From Actinomycetota bacterium (lineage in GTDB: Bacteria > Actinomycetota > Actinomycetes > S36-B12): a stretch of 64,000 nucleotides of DNA. The stretch is taken from assembly GCA_016870515.1 (NCBI GenBank), contig VGBL01000003.1, positions 39,430-103,429 on the forward strand, given 5' to 3'. The stretch's first letter is position 1, and every line of letters begins with the position of its first letter. The translations under genes and the position numbers were made by a program. The notes beneath the pieces are model-generated. The model was given only the letters and a program-made list of their open reading frames with translations, ran no database searches and was not told the DNA's origin. Of the stretch, positions 27,674-36,844 are shown piece by piece.

Positions 27674-29037
27674 CGTCGCTGTGGTGGGACACTCTCCCAC
27701 CCGATCTGCTCGCCCCCATCGGCCCGCGACTCGATGGCGATATCGACGTCGACGTCGCCATCGTCGGAGCGGGCTACACCGGACTCTGGACGGCCTACTA
27801 CCTCCTGATGACGACGCCTGGCATTCGCGTCGCCGTCATCGAGGCGCAGCATGCAGGCTTCGGCGCCAGCGGCCGCAATGGCGGCTGGGCGTCTGCTCTC
27901 TTCCCGGCCTCCCTCGATGCGGTCGCGCGAGTCGGCGGACCTGACGGCGCCATCCGCCAGCAGCGAGCCATGTTCGACACGGTCGACGAGATCGGCCGCG
28001 TTGCGCATACCGAAGGTTGGGACATCCACTGGGCCAAGGGCGGCACGATCGTCGCCGCGCGTACGCCCCTGCAGTGGCAGCGGGCCCAGGAGGAGATCGC
28101 GCACTGGCGGTCCTGGGGGTTCGGCGAGGAAGACGCTGCCCTGCTCGGGCCCGATGCAGCTCACGGCATGATGTGCGCCACGGATGTGCTGGGTGCGACC
28201 TACACGCCGCACTGCGCGGCTATCCATCCGGCACGACTGGTGCGCAGCCTCGCCCGCACCGTGGTCGCCCGCGGAGCGCGCGTCTACGAGCAGAGCCCCG
28301 CGACCTCGATCGAGCCCGGCATCGTCACCACGGCCACGGGCCGAGTACGGGCCTCCTATGTCGTGCGCGCCACCGAGGGCTACACCCCGTCGCTGCCCGG
28401 ATACCGCCGCGCCATGGCGCCGGTCTACTCGTTGATGATCGCCACCGAGCCGCTCAGCTCTGCCGACTGGGACCGGATCGGTCTCGACGATCGCCCGACC
28501 TTCTCCGACGGCCGGCACCTGATCATCTACGGCCAGCGCACGGCTGATGGTCGGCTCGCCTTCGGGGGCCGCGGCGCTCCCTACCACTTCGGATCGCGCA
28601 TCAAGCCGCAGTACGACCGCGACCCCCGCGTCTTCGCCGAACTCTGGCGCTGCCTCACCGATCTCTTCCCCCACCTTGCCGGTCGCGCCGTGACGCACTC
28701 CTGGGGCGGCGTACTCGGGGTGCCGCGCGACTGGTTCGCCTCCTGCGGCCTGGATCGAGCAACGGGGATGGCATGGGGCGGCGGCTACGTCGGCGATGGC
28801 GTCGGCACGTCGAACCTCGCCGGTCGCACCCTCGCCGATCTGATCTGCGGCCGATCCACCGACCTCACATCACTGCCCTGGGTCGACCATCGCTCACCCG
28901 ACTGGGAGCCCGAGCCGATCCGGTGGTTCGGCGCCAACGTCGGCCTGCGCGTCATGGGCAGCGCCGATCACGTCGAGGCGCGCACGGGCCGTCCTGCGAG
29001 GCGCGCCAAGGTGTTCAGTCGCTTTCTGGGCGAGTAG
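27670..29037 (+). CDS. FAD-dependent amine oxidase (DAO/PuuB-like), second copy
   Basis: A 455-residue flavoprotein with the FAD motif DVAIVGAGYTGLWTAYYLL near residue 28, the flavin-contacting GFGASGRNGGW, and a C-terminal FAD-site segment GGGYVGDGVGTSNLAGRTLA. It has the same fold and family as the 11543-12955 gene but differs clearly in sequence. Translationally coupled to the PPOX-like gene (ATGA overlap). With the transaminase and the divergent ALDH it forms a second amine-oxidising module; gamma-glutamylputrescine or another amine may be the substrate. Confidence 0.86.
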   Translation: MTSLWWDTLPPDLLAPIGPRLDGDIDVDVAIVGAGYTGLWTAYYLLMTTPGIRVAVIEAQHAGFGASGRNGGWASALFPASLDAVARVGGPDGAIRQQRAMFDTVDEIGRVAHTEGWDIHWAKGGTIVAARTPLQWQRAQEEIAHWRSWGFGEEDAALLGPDAAHGMMCATDVLGATYTPHCAAIHPARLVRSLARTVVARGARVYEQSPATSIEPGIVTTATGRVRASYVVRATEGYTPSLPGYRRAMAPVYSLMIATEPLSSADWDRIGLDDRPTFSDGRHLIIYGQRTADGRLAFGGRGAPYHFGSRIKPQYDRDPRVFAELWRCLTDLFPHLAGRAVTHSWGGVLGVPRDWFASCGLDRATGMAWGGGYVGDGVGTSNLAGRTLADLICGRSTDLTSLPWVDHRSPDWEPEPIRWFGANVGLRVMGSADHVEARTGRPARRAKVFSRFLGE

Positions 29038-29040
29038 GCC

Positions 29041-31092
29041 CTACGTCGGCTCGCAGTCGGTGGCGATGATCTGCTGCACCTCATCGGCCGTCACCGAGGA
29101 CTTGCCGGTCCACGTCGCGACGTCATCGAGGACCTTGCGCTCCTTCTCAGTGCGCGCCTCGGGGCCGACGACCGCCTCGGCCTCCGTCCAGCGTCGCTTG
29201 GTCTCCCAGCCGAGCTCGCGCTGCCGCAGGGCCTTCTGCACGCGCACCATCTGATCGTCAGTCGCCGACAGTCGCCACACGCCACGCAGTGCCTCGGGCA
29301 ACTCCAGCCGGTAGTCGTGGCCGCCCTCGACGAAGACACCGGGGGTCGGCATGAGCGCGTTGAGCATGTCGATGAATGTCGCGAGGAACGTCGTCACCGG
29401 CCACCAGATGGTGTGCCGCGGCGAACCGGGGGCCCGCTTGCCCCACGGCCCGAGCCAGGCCGGCCGACGCCACAGCACCGGGGTCCAGAACTTGGGGATG
29501 GGGTCATCGCCGTTCTGCAGCAGCAGGAAGCGCACGCGAGCCTGCTCCTCGGGCGCAAGCCGCGTCCAGTCGCCGATCCAGCGCGGGAGAAAGATGTCGC
29601 CAGGGCCGACGGCCGGGGGGGCCGAGATAGTGCGGTCGCCCCAGAGCTGCTGACGCCACTTAGTCGCCTCGGGGGTGCCGATCCACAGTGCTGCCTCAAG
29701 GCCCAGGCTCTCGGGCCCGAAGACGCCCATGCCCTCGAACATCTCCTCGCTGACCTGTGAGCCCAGGCTCTCCCCGAAGAGGAAGACCCGCGGGCGATCC
29801 TGAGGATCCATGGCAGCGAGGCGCTGCGCGACTCCGGCGAAGACCATGCGGGTCTGGTCGGTGCCGAGCTTGACGTCGGTGAGCGACAGCGACGAGGGGA
29901 GCACTGAGTACTGGATCGCCAGGCTTGCACAGTTGCCGCGGGTGAGGTACTCGAACGTCTCGCACGCGACGTAGTTGACGTAGCCCGAGCCGGTGGGCGA
30001 CCACAGCGCGACGAAGGGACGCTCGAGGGCCTTGGTGCGGTCGATCTCGTCGAGCAGCACCTGCGCACGGCCCTCTTTGGTCTCGGCGCTCGACAGGCTC
30101 GCGTAGACGCGGATCGGCTGCGTAGCGGGCTCGCCCATGATCGACGAGATGCCCTCGGGTCGCAGCACCATGCTCAGCCAGCGACGACCCTCGCGGCTCT
30201 GGTCGACCCACGAGCGACCGGACACCGGCGAGCCGGTGATCTCAGGGATGTCCGGGGGCTGTGCGTGGGCGGGCTCCATGCCCTCGCCCGCCGAGCCCAG
30301 TTGCCGGTCCACCAACTTCATGGCCAAGGCGCCCGCGACGCCCGTGGCCACGAATGACAGTCCACGGGCCACCGTGGCGTGGTCCTCGGGCTCACCGCCG
30401 AAGAGGGACGCCACGCCGCGGCTCCACAGGCGCGTCAGGCGCGATTCGGCCGCCGCGAGACCCAGCAGGGTGCCGGTGACGGCGATGCCGATGCCGGTTG
30501 CCGTGATCGGATTGACGGCGAGGTCCTGGTCTTGCGCGAGATCGCCCCCTCGATCGGAGCGGAAGGGACCGATTTCGAGTGCGCCGATCTGCTGGCCGAA
30601 GAGCCGGGTTGCGCCGTAGACGCCGCCGCCGAGCGCCGCGACCGTGCCCGTCGTCGTCATGACGCGCAGCGGGGTGCTGGGGATCTCCTCAATCGCCCGC
30701 GACGCCATGCCGGCACCCGCCGCAGCAGCCATCGCACCGGCTGCCAACCGCGCGGCCGAGCGCCAGCGGGGCTCGTGCTCACGCCACGCCAGGAGGCGAT
30801 TCACCGCAACCGCACCGATGACCACGAAGGCGTCGCCGGCGACCTGGCCGCGCTTGCCGCCCACGCGCGAACCCAGCGAACTGAGCGCACTGTGTGCGGC
30901 GACACCCCAGGAGTAGCCGGCCAGGCCGGAGACACCGGTGATGATGCCCTGGTCGACGCTCTTGCGGCCCAGGAGATTGGGCTGGTACGACATACCGACG
31001 TTGACGGCGGCCAGCATGAGCCCGGCCCGGGATGAGGCATCGAGGTCGCGGGGGAAGCGGATTTTCGACAGTAGGCGCGACATGATCGACAT
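29041..31092 (-). CDS. Membrane-anchored alpha/beta-hydrolase (Abhydrolase_9 family)
   Basis: A 683-residue protein in two parts. The N-terminal ~240 residues hold several hydrophobic, Gly/Ala-rich membrane segments, consistent with the Abhydrolase_9_N region. The C-terminal part is the alpha/beta hydrolase, with the nucleophile elbow GESLG in RVFLFGESLGSQVSEE, an IGTPEATKWR segment, and a late catalytic-His candidate in VEGGHDYRLELPEAL. Substrate unknown; a lipid or ester is plausible. It converges on the FAD-oxidase gene (3-nt gap) and is divergent from the glutaryl-CoA dehydrogenase gene. Confidence 0.83.
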   Translation of the reverse strand: MSIMSRLLSKIRFPRDLDASSRAGLMLAAVNVGMSYQPNLLGRKSVDQGIITGVSGLAGYSWGVAAHSALSSLGSRVGGKRGQVAGDAFVVIGAVAVNRLLAWREHEPRWRSAARLAAGAMAAAAGAGMASRAIEEIPSTPLRVMTTTGTVAALGGGVYGATRLFGQQIGALEIGPFRSDRGGDLAQDQDLAVNPITATGIGIAVTGTLLGLAAAESRLTRLWSRGVASLFGGEPEDHATVARGLSFVATGVAGALAMKLVDRQLGSAGEGMEPAHAQPPDIPEITGSPVSGRSWVDQSREGRRWLSMVLRPEGISSIMGEPATQPIRVYASLSSAETKEGRAQVLLDEIDRTKALERPFVALWSPTGSGYVNYVACETFEYLTRGNCASLAIQYSVLPSSLSLTDVKLGTDQTRMVFAGVAQRLAAMDPQDRPRVFLFGESLGSQVSEEMFEGMGVFGPESLGLEAALWIGTPEATKWRQQLWGDRTISAPPAVGPGDIFLPRWIGDWTRLAPEEQARVRFLLLQNGDDPIPKFWTPVLWRRPAWLGPWGKRAPGSPRHTIWWPVTTFLATFIDMLNALMPTPGVFVEGGHDYRLELPEALRGVWRLSATDDQMVRVQKALRQRELGWETKRRWTEAEAVVGPEARTEKERKVLDDVATWTGKSSVTADEVQQIIATDCEPT

Positions 31093-31185
31093 CCTGTCGC
31101 ATACCCCTTAGCCACCGCCATGCGCCCGACGCCTTCCCAGGGATAATAGAGGCGCCGGGACCCCCGGCCCACCCCGGGAGGACCC

Positions 31186-32361
31186 GTGAGTAGCGCCCCT
31201 CGCTCGCCCCTCGAGCTTTTCGCGATCGACCACCTCCTGACCGAGGAGGAGCGCGCCATTCGCGACGTCGTGCGCGATTTCGTCGAACGCCGCATCAAGC
31301 CCGAGGTCGCCGATTGGTTTGAGGCGGGCACCATTCCCGCGCGCAGACTGGCACTGGAGTTCGGCGAACTCGGCGTGCTCGGCATGCACCTTGAGGGCTA
31401 CGGCTGCGCAGGCACCAATGCCGTGTCCTACGGCCTGGCCGCGATGGAACTCGAGGCAGGCGACTCCGGCATCCGCTCTCTCGTGAGCGTGCAGGGGTCG
31501 CTCGCGATGTACGCAATCCACGCCTTCGGCAGCGAAGAGCACAAGCGAGAATGGCTGCCTCGCATGGCGAAGGGCGAGGCGGTCGGGTGCTTCGGCCTCA
31601 CCGAGGCTGACTTCGGCTCCAACCCCAGCGGCATGCGCACGAGCGCCAAGCGCGATGGCGACGACTGGCTGCTCAGCGGCTCGAAGATGTGGATCACCAA
31701 TGGCACCATCGCTGACGTGGCCATCGTCTGGGCGCAGACAGACGACGGCATCCGCGGCTTCGTGGTGCCCACCGACACCCCGGGGTTCAGCGCCCGGGAG
31801 ATCCACAAGAAGCTCTCACTTCGGGCCTCGCTCACGGCCGAACTCATCTTCGACGGCGTTCGCTTGCCGGCCGACGCCGTCCTGCCCGGCGTGCAAGGAC
31901 TCAAGGGCCCGCTTGCCTGCCTCAACGAGGCACGCTTCGGCATCGCCTTCGGCACGCTCGGCGCCGCGCGCGACTGCCTCGAGACGGCGATCTCCTACGC
32001 ACTCGATCGCGAGCAGTTCGACAAGCCAATCGCGGCCTACCAGATGACCCAGCAGAAGTTCGCCGACATGACGCTCGAACTCGGCAAGGGCATGCTGCTC
32101 GCCTTGCACCTCGGCCGACTCAAGGACGAGCACCTCCTGCGGCCCGAGCAGGTGAGCCTCGGCAAGCTCAACAACGCCCGCGAGGCGCTTGCGATCGCGC
32201 GCGAGTGCCGCGGCATCCTCGGCGGCAACGGCATCACGCTGGAGTACCCCGTGATCCGGCACATGAACAATCTCGAGTCGGTCTACACCTACGAGGGCAC
32301 CAACGAGATGCACACCCTCGTGATCGGCCAGGCCCTCACCGGCATCCCCGCGTTCCGCTAG
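31186..32361 (+). CDS. Glutaryl-CoA dehydrogenase-like acyl-CoA dehydrogenase
   Basis: A 391-residue flavoprotein of the acyl-CoA dehydrogenase family. Features shared with glutaryl-CoA dehydrogenases include LTEADFGSNPSGM, KMWITNGTIADVAIVW, KLSLRASLTAE, GLKGPLACLNEARFG, LGGNGITLEYPVIRHMNNLE and the catalytic Glu370 in TYEGTNE. It would convert glutaryl-CoA to crotonyl-CoA and CO2. The GTG start has a GGGAGG ribosome site 6 nt away. The convergent neighbour is a CoA-transferase; together they fit glutarate breakdown. Its TAG stop overlaps the stop of that gene within CTAG. Confidence 0.88.
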   Translation: MSSAPRSPLELFAIDHLLTEEERAIRDVVRDFVERRIKPEVADWFEAGTIPARRLALEFGELGVLGMHLEGYGCAGTNAVSYGLAAMELEAGDSGIRSLVSVQGSLAMYAIHAFGSEEHKREWLPRMAKGEAVGCFGLTEADFGSNPSGMRTSAKRDGDDWLLSGSKMWITNGTIADVAIVWAQTDDGIRGFVVPTDTPGFSAREIHKKLSLRASLTAELIFDGVRLPADAVLPGVQGLKGPLACLNEARFGIAFGTLGAARDCLETAISYALDREQFDKPIAAYQMTQQKFADMTLELGKGMLLALHLGRLKDEHLLRPEQVSLGKLNNAREALAIARECRGILGGNGITLEYPVIRHMNNLESVYTYEGTNEMHTLVIGQALTGIPAFR

Positions 32362-33464
32362 GCCTCGGGTGCGTCGGGCGGCGCCAACCGGTAGGTCGCC
32401 GGGGTTCTTCCAAACCTAATGGGGTGCGCCACCGTCGGGGTGCCACCCGCATCGACGATGGGGGCCAGACCCAGTCGGTCGGCCAGCTCGAAGGCCTGGC
32501 CGATGTCGTTGATCGGCCCGCACGGCACACCTGCGCCCGTTAGGCGCTCCTGCCACTCGTCGGCGCCGGCCGGGTGCAGGAGCGTCAGCAGCTCCTGCTT
32601 GAGGGCGTCGCGGTTGGCTACCCGATCGGGATTGGTGGCAAACCGAGGATCGGCCGCGAGGTGCGGCGCACCGACAACCTCCATGAGCGAGGCGAATTGC
32701 CGGTCGTTGCCCACGGCGATGATGAGTGGGCGATCCGCGGTGGGATAGACCTCATACGGCGAAATCGATGGGTGCGCGTTGCCGAGGATCCCCGGCACGA
32801 CGCCGCCGGCGGCGTAGGCCGATGACTGGTTGACCATGCCCGACAGCAGCGACGACAGCAGATTGACCTCCATACGCTGACCCTCGCCCGTGGCATCGCG
32901 ATGGTGGAGGGCGGCCAGGACGCCGACGGTCGCGTGGAGCCCGGTGATGACGTCGACCAGTGCCACGCCGACCTTGGTCGGCTCGCCGGGCGCCGGCCCC
33001 GTGATGCTCATCAGGCCGCCCATGGCTTGCACGAGCAGGTCGTAGCCGGGCAGATCGCGCCCCGCTCCGGGGCCAAAGCCGCTGATCGTGCAGAAGATGA
33101 GCCCAGGGTGGTGGGCGCTCACGCTGGCGTAGTCGAGCCCGAGGCGCTCCAGTGTGCCGACCTTGAAGTTCTCGATCACGATGTCGGCCCGGTCGACGAG
33201 ATCGCGTGCCGCCTGCACGCCATCGGCTGTGGACAGGTCGATGCCCACCGTCGTCTTGTTGCGATTGACGCCCGCGAAGTAAGTCGACTGCCCCGACGGC
33301 GCGTAGGGCGGTCCCCAGGCGCGCGTGTCGTCTCCGGCGCCCGGGCGCTCGACCTTGACGACTTCGGCACCCATGTCTGCGAGCAGCATGGTGCAGTAGG
33401 GGCCCGCGAGGACGCGCGTGAAGTCGGCCACCACGACGCCCGCCAGCGGACCAGGCGAAATCAC
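32358..33464 (-). CDS. CaiB/BaiF family CoA-transferase (possibly succinyl-CoA:glutarate)
   Basis: Class III CoA-transferase of 368 residues. The N-terminus LAGVVVADFTRVLAGPYCTMLLADMGAEVVK is the family signature, followed by YFAGVNRNKTTVGIDL; the likely nucleophilic aspartate is in LPGYDLLVQAMGG. Start is GTG at 33464, overlapping the upstream ligase stop by 4 nt, so translation is coupled. Next to a glutaryl-CoA dehydrogenase, succinyl-CoA:glutarate CoA-transferase is the best guess; other carboxylate substrates cannot be excluded. Confidence 0.85.
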   Translation of the reverse strand: MISPGPLAGVVVADFTRVLAGPYCTMLLADMGAEVVKVERPGAGDDTRAWGPPYAPSGQSTYFAGVNRNKTTVGIDLSTADGVQAARDLVDRADIVIENFKVGTLERLGLDYASVSAHHPGLIFCTISGFGPGAGRDLPGYDLLVQAMGGLMSITGPAPGEPTKVGVALVDVITGLHATVGVLAALHHRDATGEGQRMEVNLLSSLLSGMVNQSSAYAAGGVVPGILGNAHPSISPYEVYPTADRPLIIAVGNDRQFASLMEVVGAPHLAADPRFATNPDRVANRDALKQELLTLLHPAGADEWQERLTGAGVPCGPINDIGQAFELADRLGLAPIVDAGGTPTVAHPIRFGRTPATYRLAPPDAPEA

Positions 33465-35344
33465 GAGTCGCCCATGAGCAGCGGACGCAGCACGTCGAGG
33501 ACACCCGCGTCCTCGATCGTCGAAGGTACCGGCTCCTCTCGCCCGTCGGCAATGCCACGCATCGTGCGCCGCAGGATCTTCCCCGAGCGGGTCTTGGGCA
33601 GCGCGGGCACGACCACGACCTGTCGCAAAGCCGCGACCGGACCGATGCGATCGCGGACCATCTCGACGATCTCGTCCTGAAGGCTGCCGGGATCGGCCTG
33701 GATGCCAGCCTTGAGCACCACGAAGGCCCGGGGAATCTGGCCCTTGATCTCGTCGTGGACGCCGATCACCGCGCATTCGGCTACCGCTGGATGCGTTGCC
33801 ACCACGGCCTCCATTGAGCCCGTCGACAGGCGGTGGCCGGCCACGTTGATCACATCGTCCGTGCGGCCCATGACATAGAGGTAGCCGTCGTCGTCGAGAT
33901 AGCCGCCGTCACCGGTGGAGTAGTAGCCCGCGAAGGTGCTGAGGTAGGCCTCAACGTAGCGCTTGTCGTCTCCCCACAGGGTAGGCAGCGTGCCCGGCGG
34001 TAGTGGCAGCTTCACCACGATGTTGCCCTCCGTGCCCGCCGCGACCTCGTGACCGTGCTCGTCGACGACGCGCACGTCGAAACCTGGCACTCGAACGGAG
34101 GGGGACCCCGGCTTTAGCGGCATCGGATCGAGTCCCCGCATGCTGCAGGCCATGGGCCAGCCGGTTTCGGTCTGCCACCAGTTGTCGACGACGGGAACCC
34201 CCAGGTGCTTTGACGCCCAGGCGAAGGTGTCCGGATCCAGTCGCTCCCCGGCCTGGAAGAGCGTGCGCAGCGAGCTGAGATCGCGCTGAGCGATGAGGGC
34301 CCCGTCGGGATCCTCCTTCTTGATCGCCCGGATCGCCGTGGGAGCGGTGAACAGCGCATTGACGCCGTGCTGCTCAACGACACGCCAGAATGCGCCCGCG
34401 TCAGGAGTGCCGACCGGCTTTCCTTCGTACATCACGGTGGTGCATCCATTGATGAGCGGGGCGTAGACGATGTAGGAGTGGCCCACTACCCAGCCGACAT
34501 CGGACGCCGCCCACCACACGTCTTCGAGGCTTACGCCGTAGACGTTGGGCAGCGACCAGGCCATCGCGACCGCGTGTCCGCCGTTGTCGCGCACGATGCC
34601 CTTGGGCTTGCCCGTAGTCCCCGAGGTGTAGAGCACGTAGAGAGGATCGGTCGCCGAGACGGTGACGGGCAGGACGGGCTCGGCAGAACCCATGAGGTAC
34701 GCCCAATCCACATCCTTCGGGCCCATCGTCGCCGTCGCCTGCGCCCTCTGCAGGATGACGGAGTTGGTTGGCTCGTGAATCGCCAATCGCAGGGCGTCGT
34801 CGAGCAATGGCTTGTATTCCACCACGCGCGTCCCCTCTATACCGCACGAGGCAGACACGATGACCGTCGGCGTCGCGTCGTCGATGCGAGCAGCGAGCTC
34901 CGCCGGTGCGAACCCGCCAAAGACCACTGAATGGGGCGCACCGAGGCGGGCGCAGGCCAGCATGGCGATGACCGCCTCCGGCACCAGGGGCATGTAGATG
35001 ACCACTCGGTCGCCCTTGCCCACGCCGAGGGATCGCAGCGCTCCGGCGAAGCGCCCCACGTGGTCGAGGAGCTCGGCGTAGGTGAAGGTCGTGACCGCAC
35101 CCGTGACCGCGCTGTCGTGGATCAGGGCGGTGCGCCCACCGCGGCCAGCGGCCACGTGGCGGTCCAGGGCATTCGTGCACGTGTTGAGCTCGGCGTCGGG
35201 AAACCATCGGTAGAGCGGTGCCTGCGAGGAGTCGAGCACGCGGGCCGGCGGCGTGACCCAGTCGACGAGGTCGGCCGCCTCGGCCCAGAACGCCTCGGGC
35301 TCGGCCAGGCTGCGCCGTCGCGCGTCGTCGTACGCCGTGCCCAC
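33461..35344 (-). CDS. prpE: Acyl-CoA synthetase, propionyl-CoA synthetase-like
   Basis: AMP-forming ligase of 627 residues. Motifs: VVIYMPLVPEAVIAMLAC, HSVVFGGFA, the ATP loop YTSGTTGKPKGIVRDNGG, DNWWQTETGWPM, YYSTGDGG, and the C-terminal catalytic lysine in PKTRSGKILRRTMR. The pattern GIVRDNGGHAVAMAWSLPNVYG and the overall length fit PrpE rather than acetyl-CoA synthetase (usually HTTGGYLL after the ATP loop). It would activate propionate, which thymine or valine breakdown can also feed. Translationally coupled to the CoA-transferase. Confidence 0.85.
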   Translation of the reverse strand: MGTAYDDARRRSLAEPEAFWAEAADLVDWVTPPARVLDSSQAPLYRWFPDAELNTCTNALDRHVAAGRGGRTALIHDSAVTGAVTTFTYAELLDHVGRFAGALRSLGVGKGDRVVIYMPLVPEAVIAMLACARLGAPHSVVFGGFAPAELAARIDDATPTVIVSASCGIEGTRVVEYKPLLDDALRLAIHEPTNSVILQRAQATATMGPKDVDWAYLMGSAEPVLPVTVSATDPLYVLYTSGTTGKPKGIVRDNGGHAVAMAWSLPNVYGVSLEDVWWAASDVGWVVGHSYIVYAPLINGCTTVMYEGKPVGTPDAGAFWRVVEQHGVNALFTAPTAIRAIKKEDPDGALIAQRDLSSLRTLFQAGERLDPDTFAWASKHLGVPVVDNWWQTETGWPMACSMRGLDPMPLKPGSPSVRVPGFDVRVVDEHGHEVAAGTEGNIVVKLPLPPGTLPTLWGDDKRYVEAYLSTFAGYYSTGDGGYLDDDGYLYVMGRTDDVINVAGHRLSTGSMEAVVATHPAVAECAVIGVHDEIKGQIPRAFVVLKAGIQADPGSLQDEIVEMVRDRIGPVAALRQVVVVPALPKTRSGKILRRTMRGIADGREEPVPSTIEDAGVLDVLRPLLMGDS

Positions 35345-35361
35345 GGGGCGACGTTAGCGCG

Positions 35362-35700
35362 TCAGGAGGCGCTCGACCCCGCAGCCCTCTGCCCCACCGT
35401 CTGCTTGACCTCGCGGGTGAGCAGCCGAACGCTCAAGGCGATGATCCCCGATCCACGACCATCTGGGCCATGGAGACCGACCGCGCGAACGTCGTCACGG
35501 GGGTGGTGTCACCGAGCCCCACGGTGCCCAGCACGGTCACGCAGAAGTAGTACGACGTGAAGAGGTCGAGGTCCTGCGTGAACGCCGGCCGCCGTCGACA
35601 GGGCCAGCGCCCTGACGACCGAGACGACGATGGCCTTGCGCGCTGCGGGGCCGTGTGCCGAGCGAAGCAGGCCGTCGTCGGCGCAGTCAGGACCCAGGGC
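35362..35700 (-). pseudogene. Potassium channel (Ion_trans_2) relic, multiply frameshifted
   Basis: Between the ligase and rlmN, minus-strand translation shows pieces of a two-helix K+ channel in three frames. The upstream piece is RKAIVVSVVRALALST (a helix start). The middle piece is PAFTQDLDLFTSYYFCVTVL and then GTVGLGDTTP, with the selectivity filter TVGLGD at 35508-35525, running to VSMAQMVVD. The last piece is GIIALSVRLLTREVKQTVGQ, ending at a TGA at 35362. One base is missing near 35447-35454 and another frame change lies near 35582-35597; the segment normally between the first helix and the pore is also missing. The gene is therefore dead. Its 5' limit is uncertain. Confidence 0.8.
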
Positions 35701-35716
35701 TTGGTTACTCAACAAA

Positions 35717-36817
35717 TCATGGTGCCGCGGCAGCCAGCTGTCCGCAGGCACCGTCGATCTCACGGCCCCGCGTGTCGCGCACCGTGACCGGCACGTGCGC
35801 CTCCTCAAGGACCCGCACGAAGGCACGCTCGTCATCTGGTCGTGACGCCGTCCACTGGGATCCGGGGGTGGGGTTGAGCGGAATGAGATTGACGTGCACG
35901 AGGTGCCCGCGCAGGCGGTTGGCCAGGAGCTCGGCCCTCCAGCGCTGGTCGTTGACGTCCTTGATGAGCGCGTATTCGATGCTGATGCGTCGGCCCGTGC
36001 GCTCGGCATAGAACCACGCGGCGTCAAGCACTTCGGCGACCCGATAGCGCGTGTTGATGGGCACCAGGGTGTCGCGCAGTTCGTCGTCGGGGGCGTGGAG
36101 CGAGACGGCCAGGCGCAGCGGCAGGCCCTCGTCGGCGAGCTCGCGCATGCGCGGCACCAGGCCCACCGTCGACACGGTGATGCCGCGCGCCGACATGCCG
36201 AGGCCGGCCGGCACCGGATCGACCAGGCGATGTATGGCACCCATGAGAGCCCGATAGTTAGCGAGGGGCTCCCCCATGCCCATGAACACCACGTTGCTCA
36301 CGCGCTCGCGATCGCCCGGAAACTCCCCGCTGCGCACCATCCGGGAGCCTGCCAGCACCTGCTCGACGATCTCCGCCGTCGACAGATTGCGAGTGAGCCC
36401 GGCCTGTCCGGTCGCGCAGAAGGGGCACTTCATGCCGCACCCAGCCTGCGATGACACGCAGATCGTGATGCGATCGCGGTATCCCATGAGGACGCTCTCC
36501 ACGCGCGAGCCGTCGTAAAGCCTCCACAGGAACTTCACCGTGGACCCGTCGTCGCATGTCAGCTTGCGCACGGGCGTCAGGAGCGGAGGCAGGAGCGCCC
36601 CGACAGTCTCGCGATCCGTAGGCGAGATGTCGGTCCACGTCGAGGGGTCATCGTCAAGTCGGCCGAACCAGTGCCGCGAGACCTGGTCGGCACGAAAGGC
36701 TGGGAGGCCGAGGTCGGCCATGGCGGCCCGTCGGCCATCGACATCCAGGTCGACCAGGTGCAGCGGAGGGTTGCCGCGCGCGGGCACCTCGAAGACGAGT
36801 TCACCGGGCGCGGGCAT
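35717..36817 (-). CDS. rlmN: Dual-specificity RNA methyltransferase
   Basis: Radical-SAM enzyme that methylates C2 of A2503 in 23S rRNA and A37 in some tRNAs. The radical-SAM cysteines are in [12 protein letters not shown] (CxxxCxxC), with SSQAGCGMK before it; SAM-binding GMGEPLANY and [17 protein letters not shown] segments follow. The C-terminal cysteine needed for methyl transfer lies in IDGACGQL. The 366-residue length is standard. It heads toward the channel relic, with cdsA directly upstream on the same strand. Confidence 0.96.
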   Translation of the reverse strand: MPAPGELVFEVPARGNPPLHLVDLDVDGRRAAMADLGLPAFRADQVSRHWFGRLDDDPSTWTDISPTDRETVGALLPPLLTPVRKLTCDDGSTVKFLWRLYDGSRVESVLMGYRDRITICVSSQAGCGMKCPFCATGQAGLTRNLSTAEIVEQVLAGSRMVRSGEFPGDRERVSNVVFMGMGEPLANYRALMGAIHRLVDPVPAGLGMSARGITVSTVGLVPRMRELADEGLPLRLAVSLHAPDDELRDTLVPINTRYRVAEVLDAAWFYAERTGRRISIEYALIKDVNDQRWRAELLANRLRGHLVHVNLIPLNPTPGSQWTASRPDDERAFVRVLEEAHVPVTVRDTRGREIDGACGQLAAAAP

Positions 36818-36844
36818 GCGATCAGTGTGGCACTGGCCCTGGAC

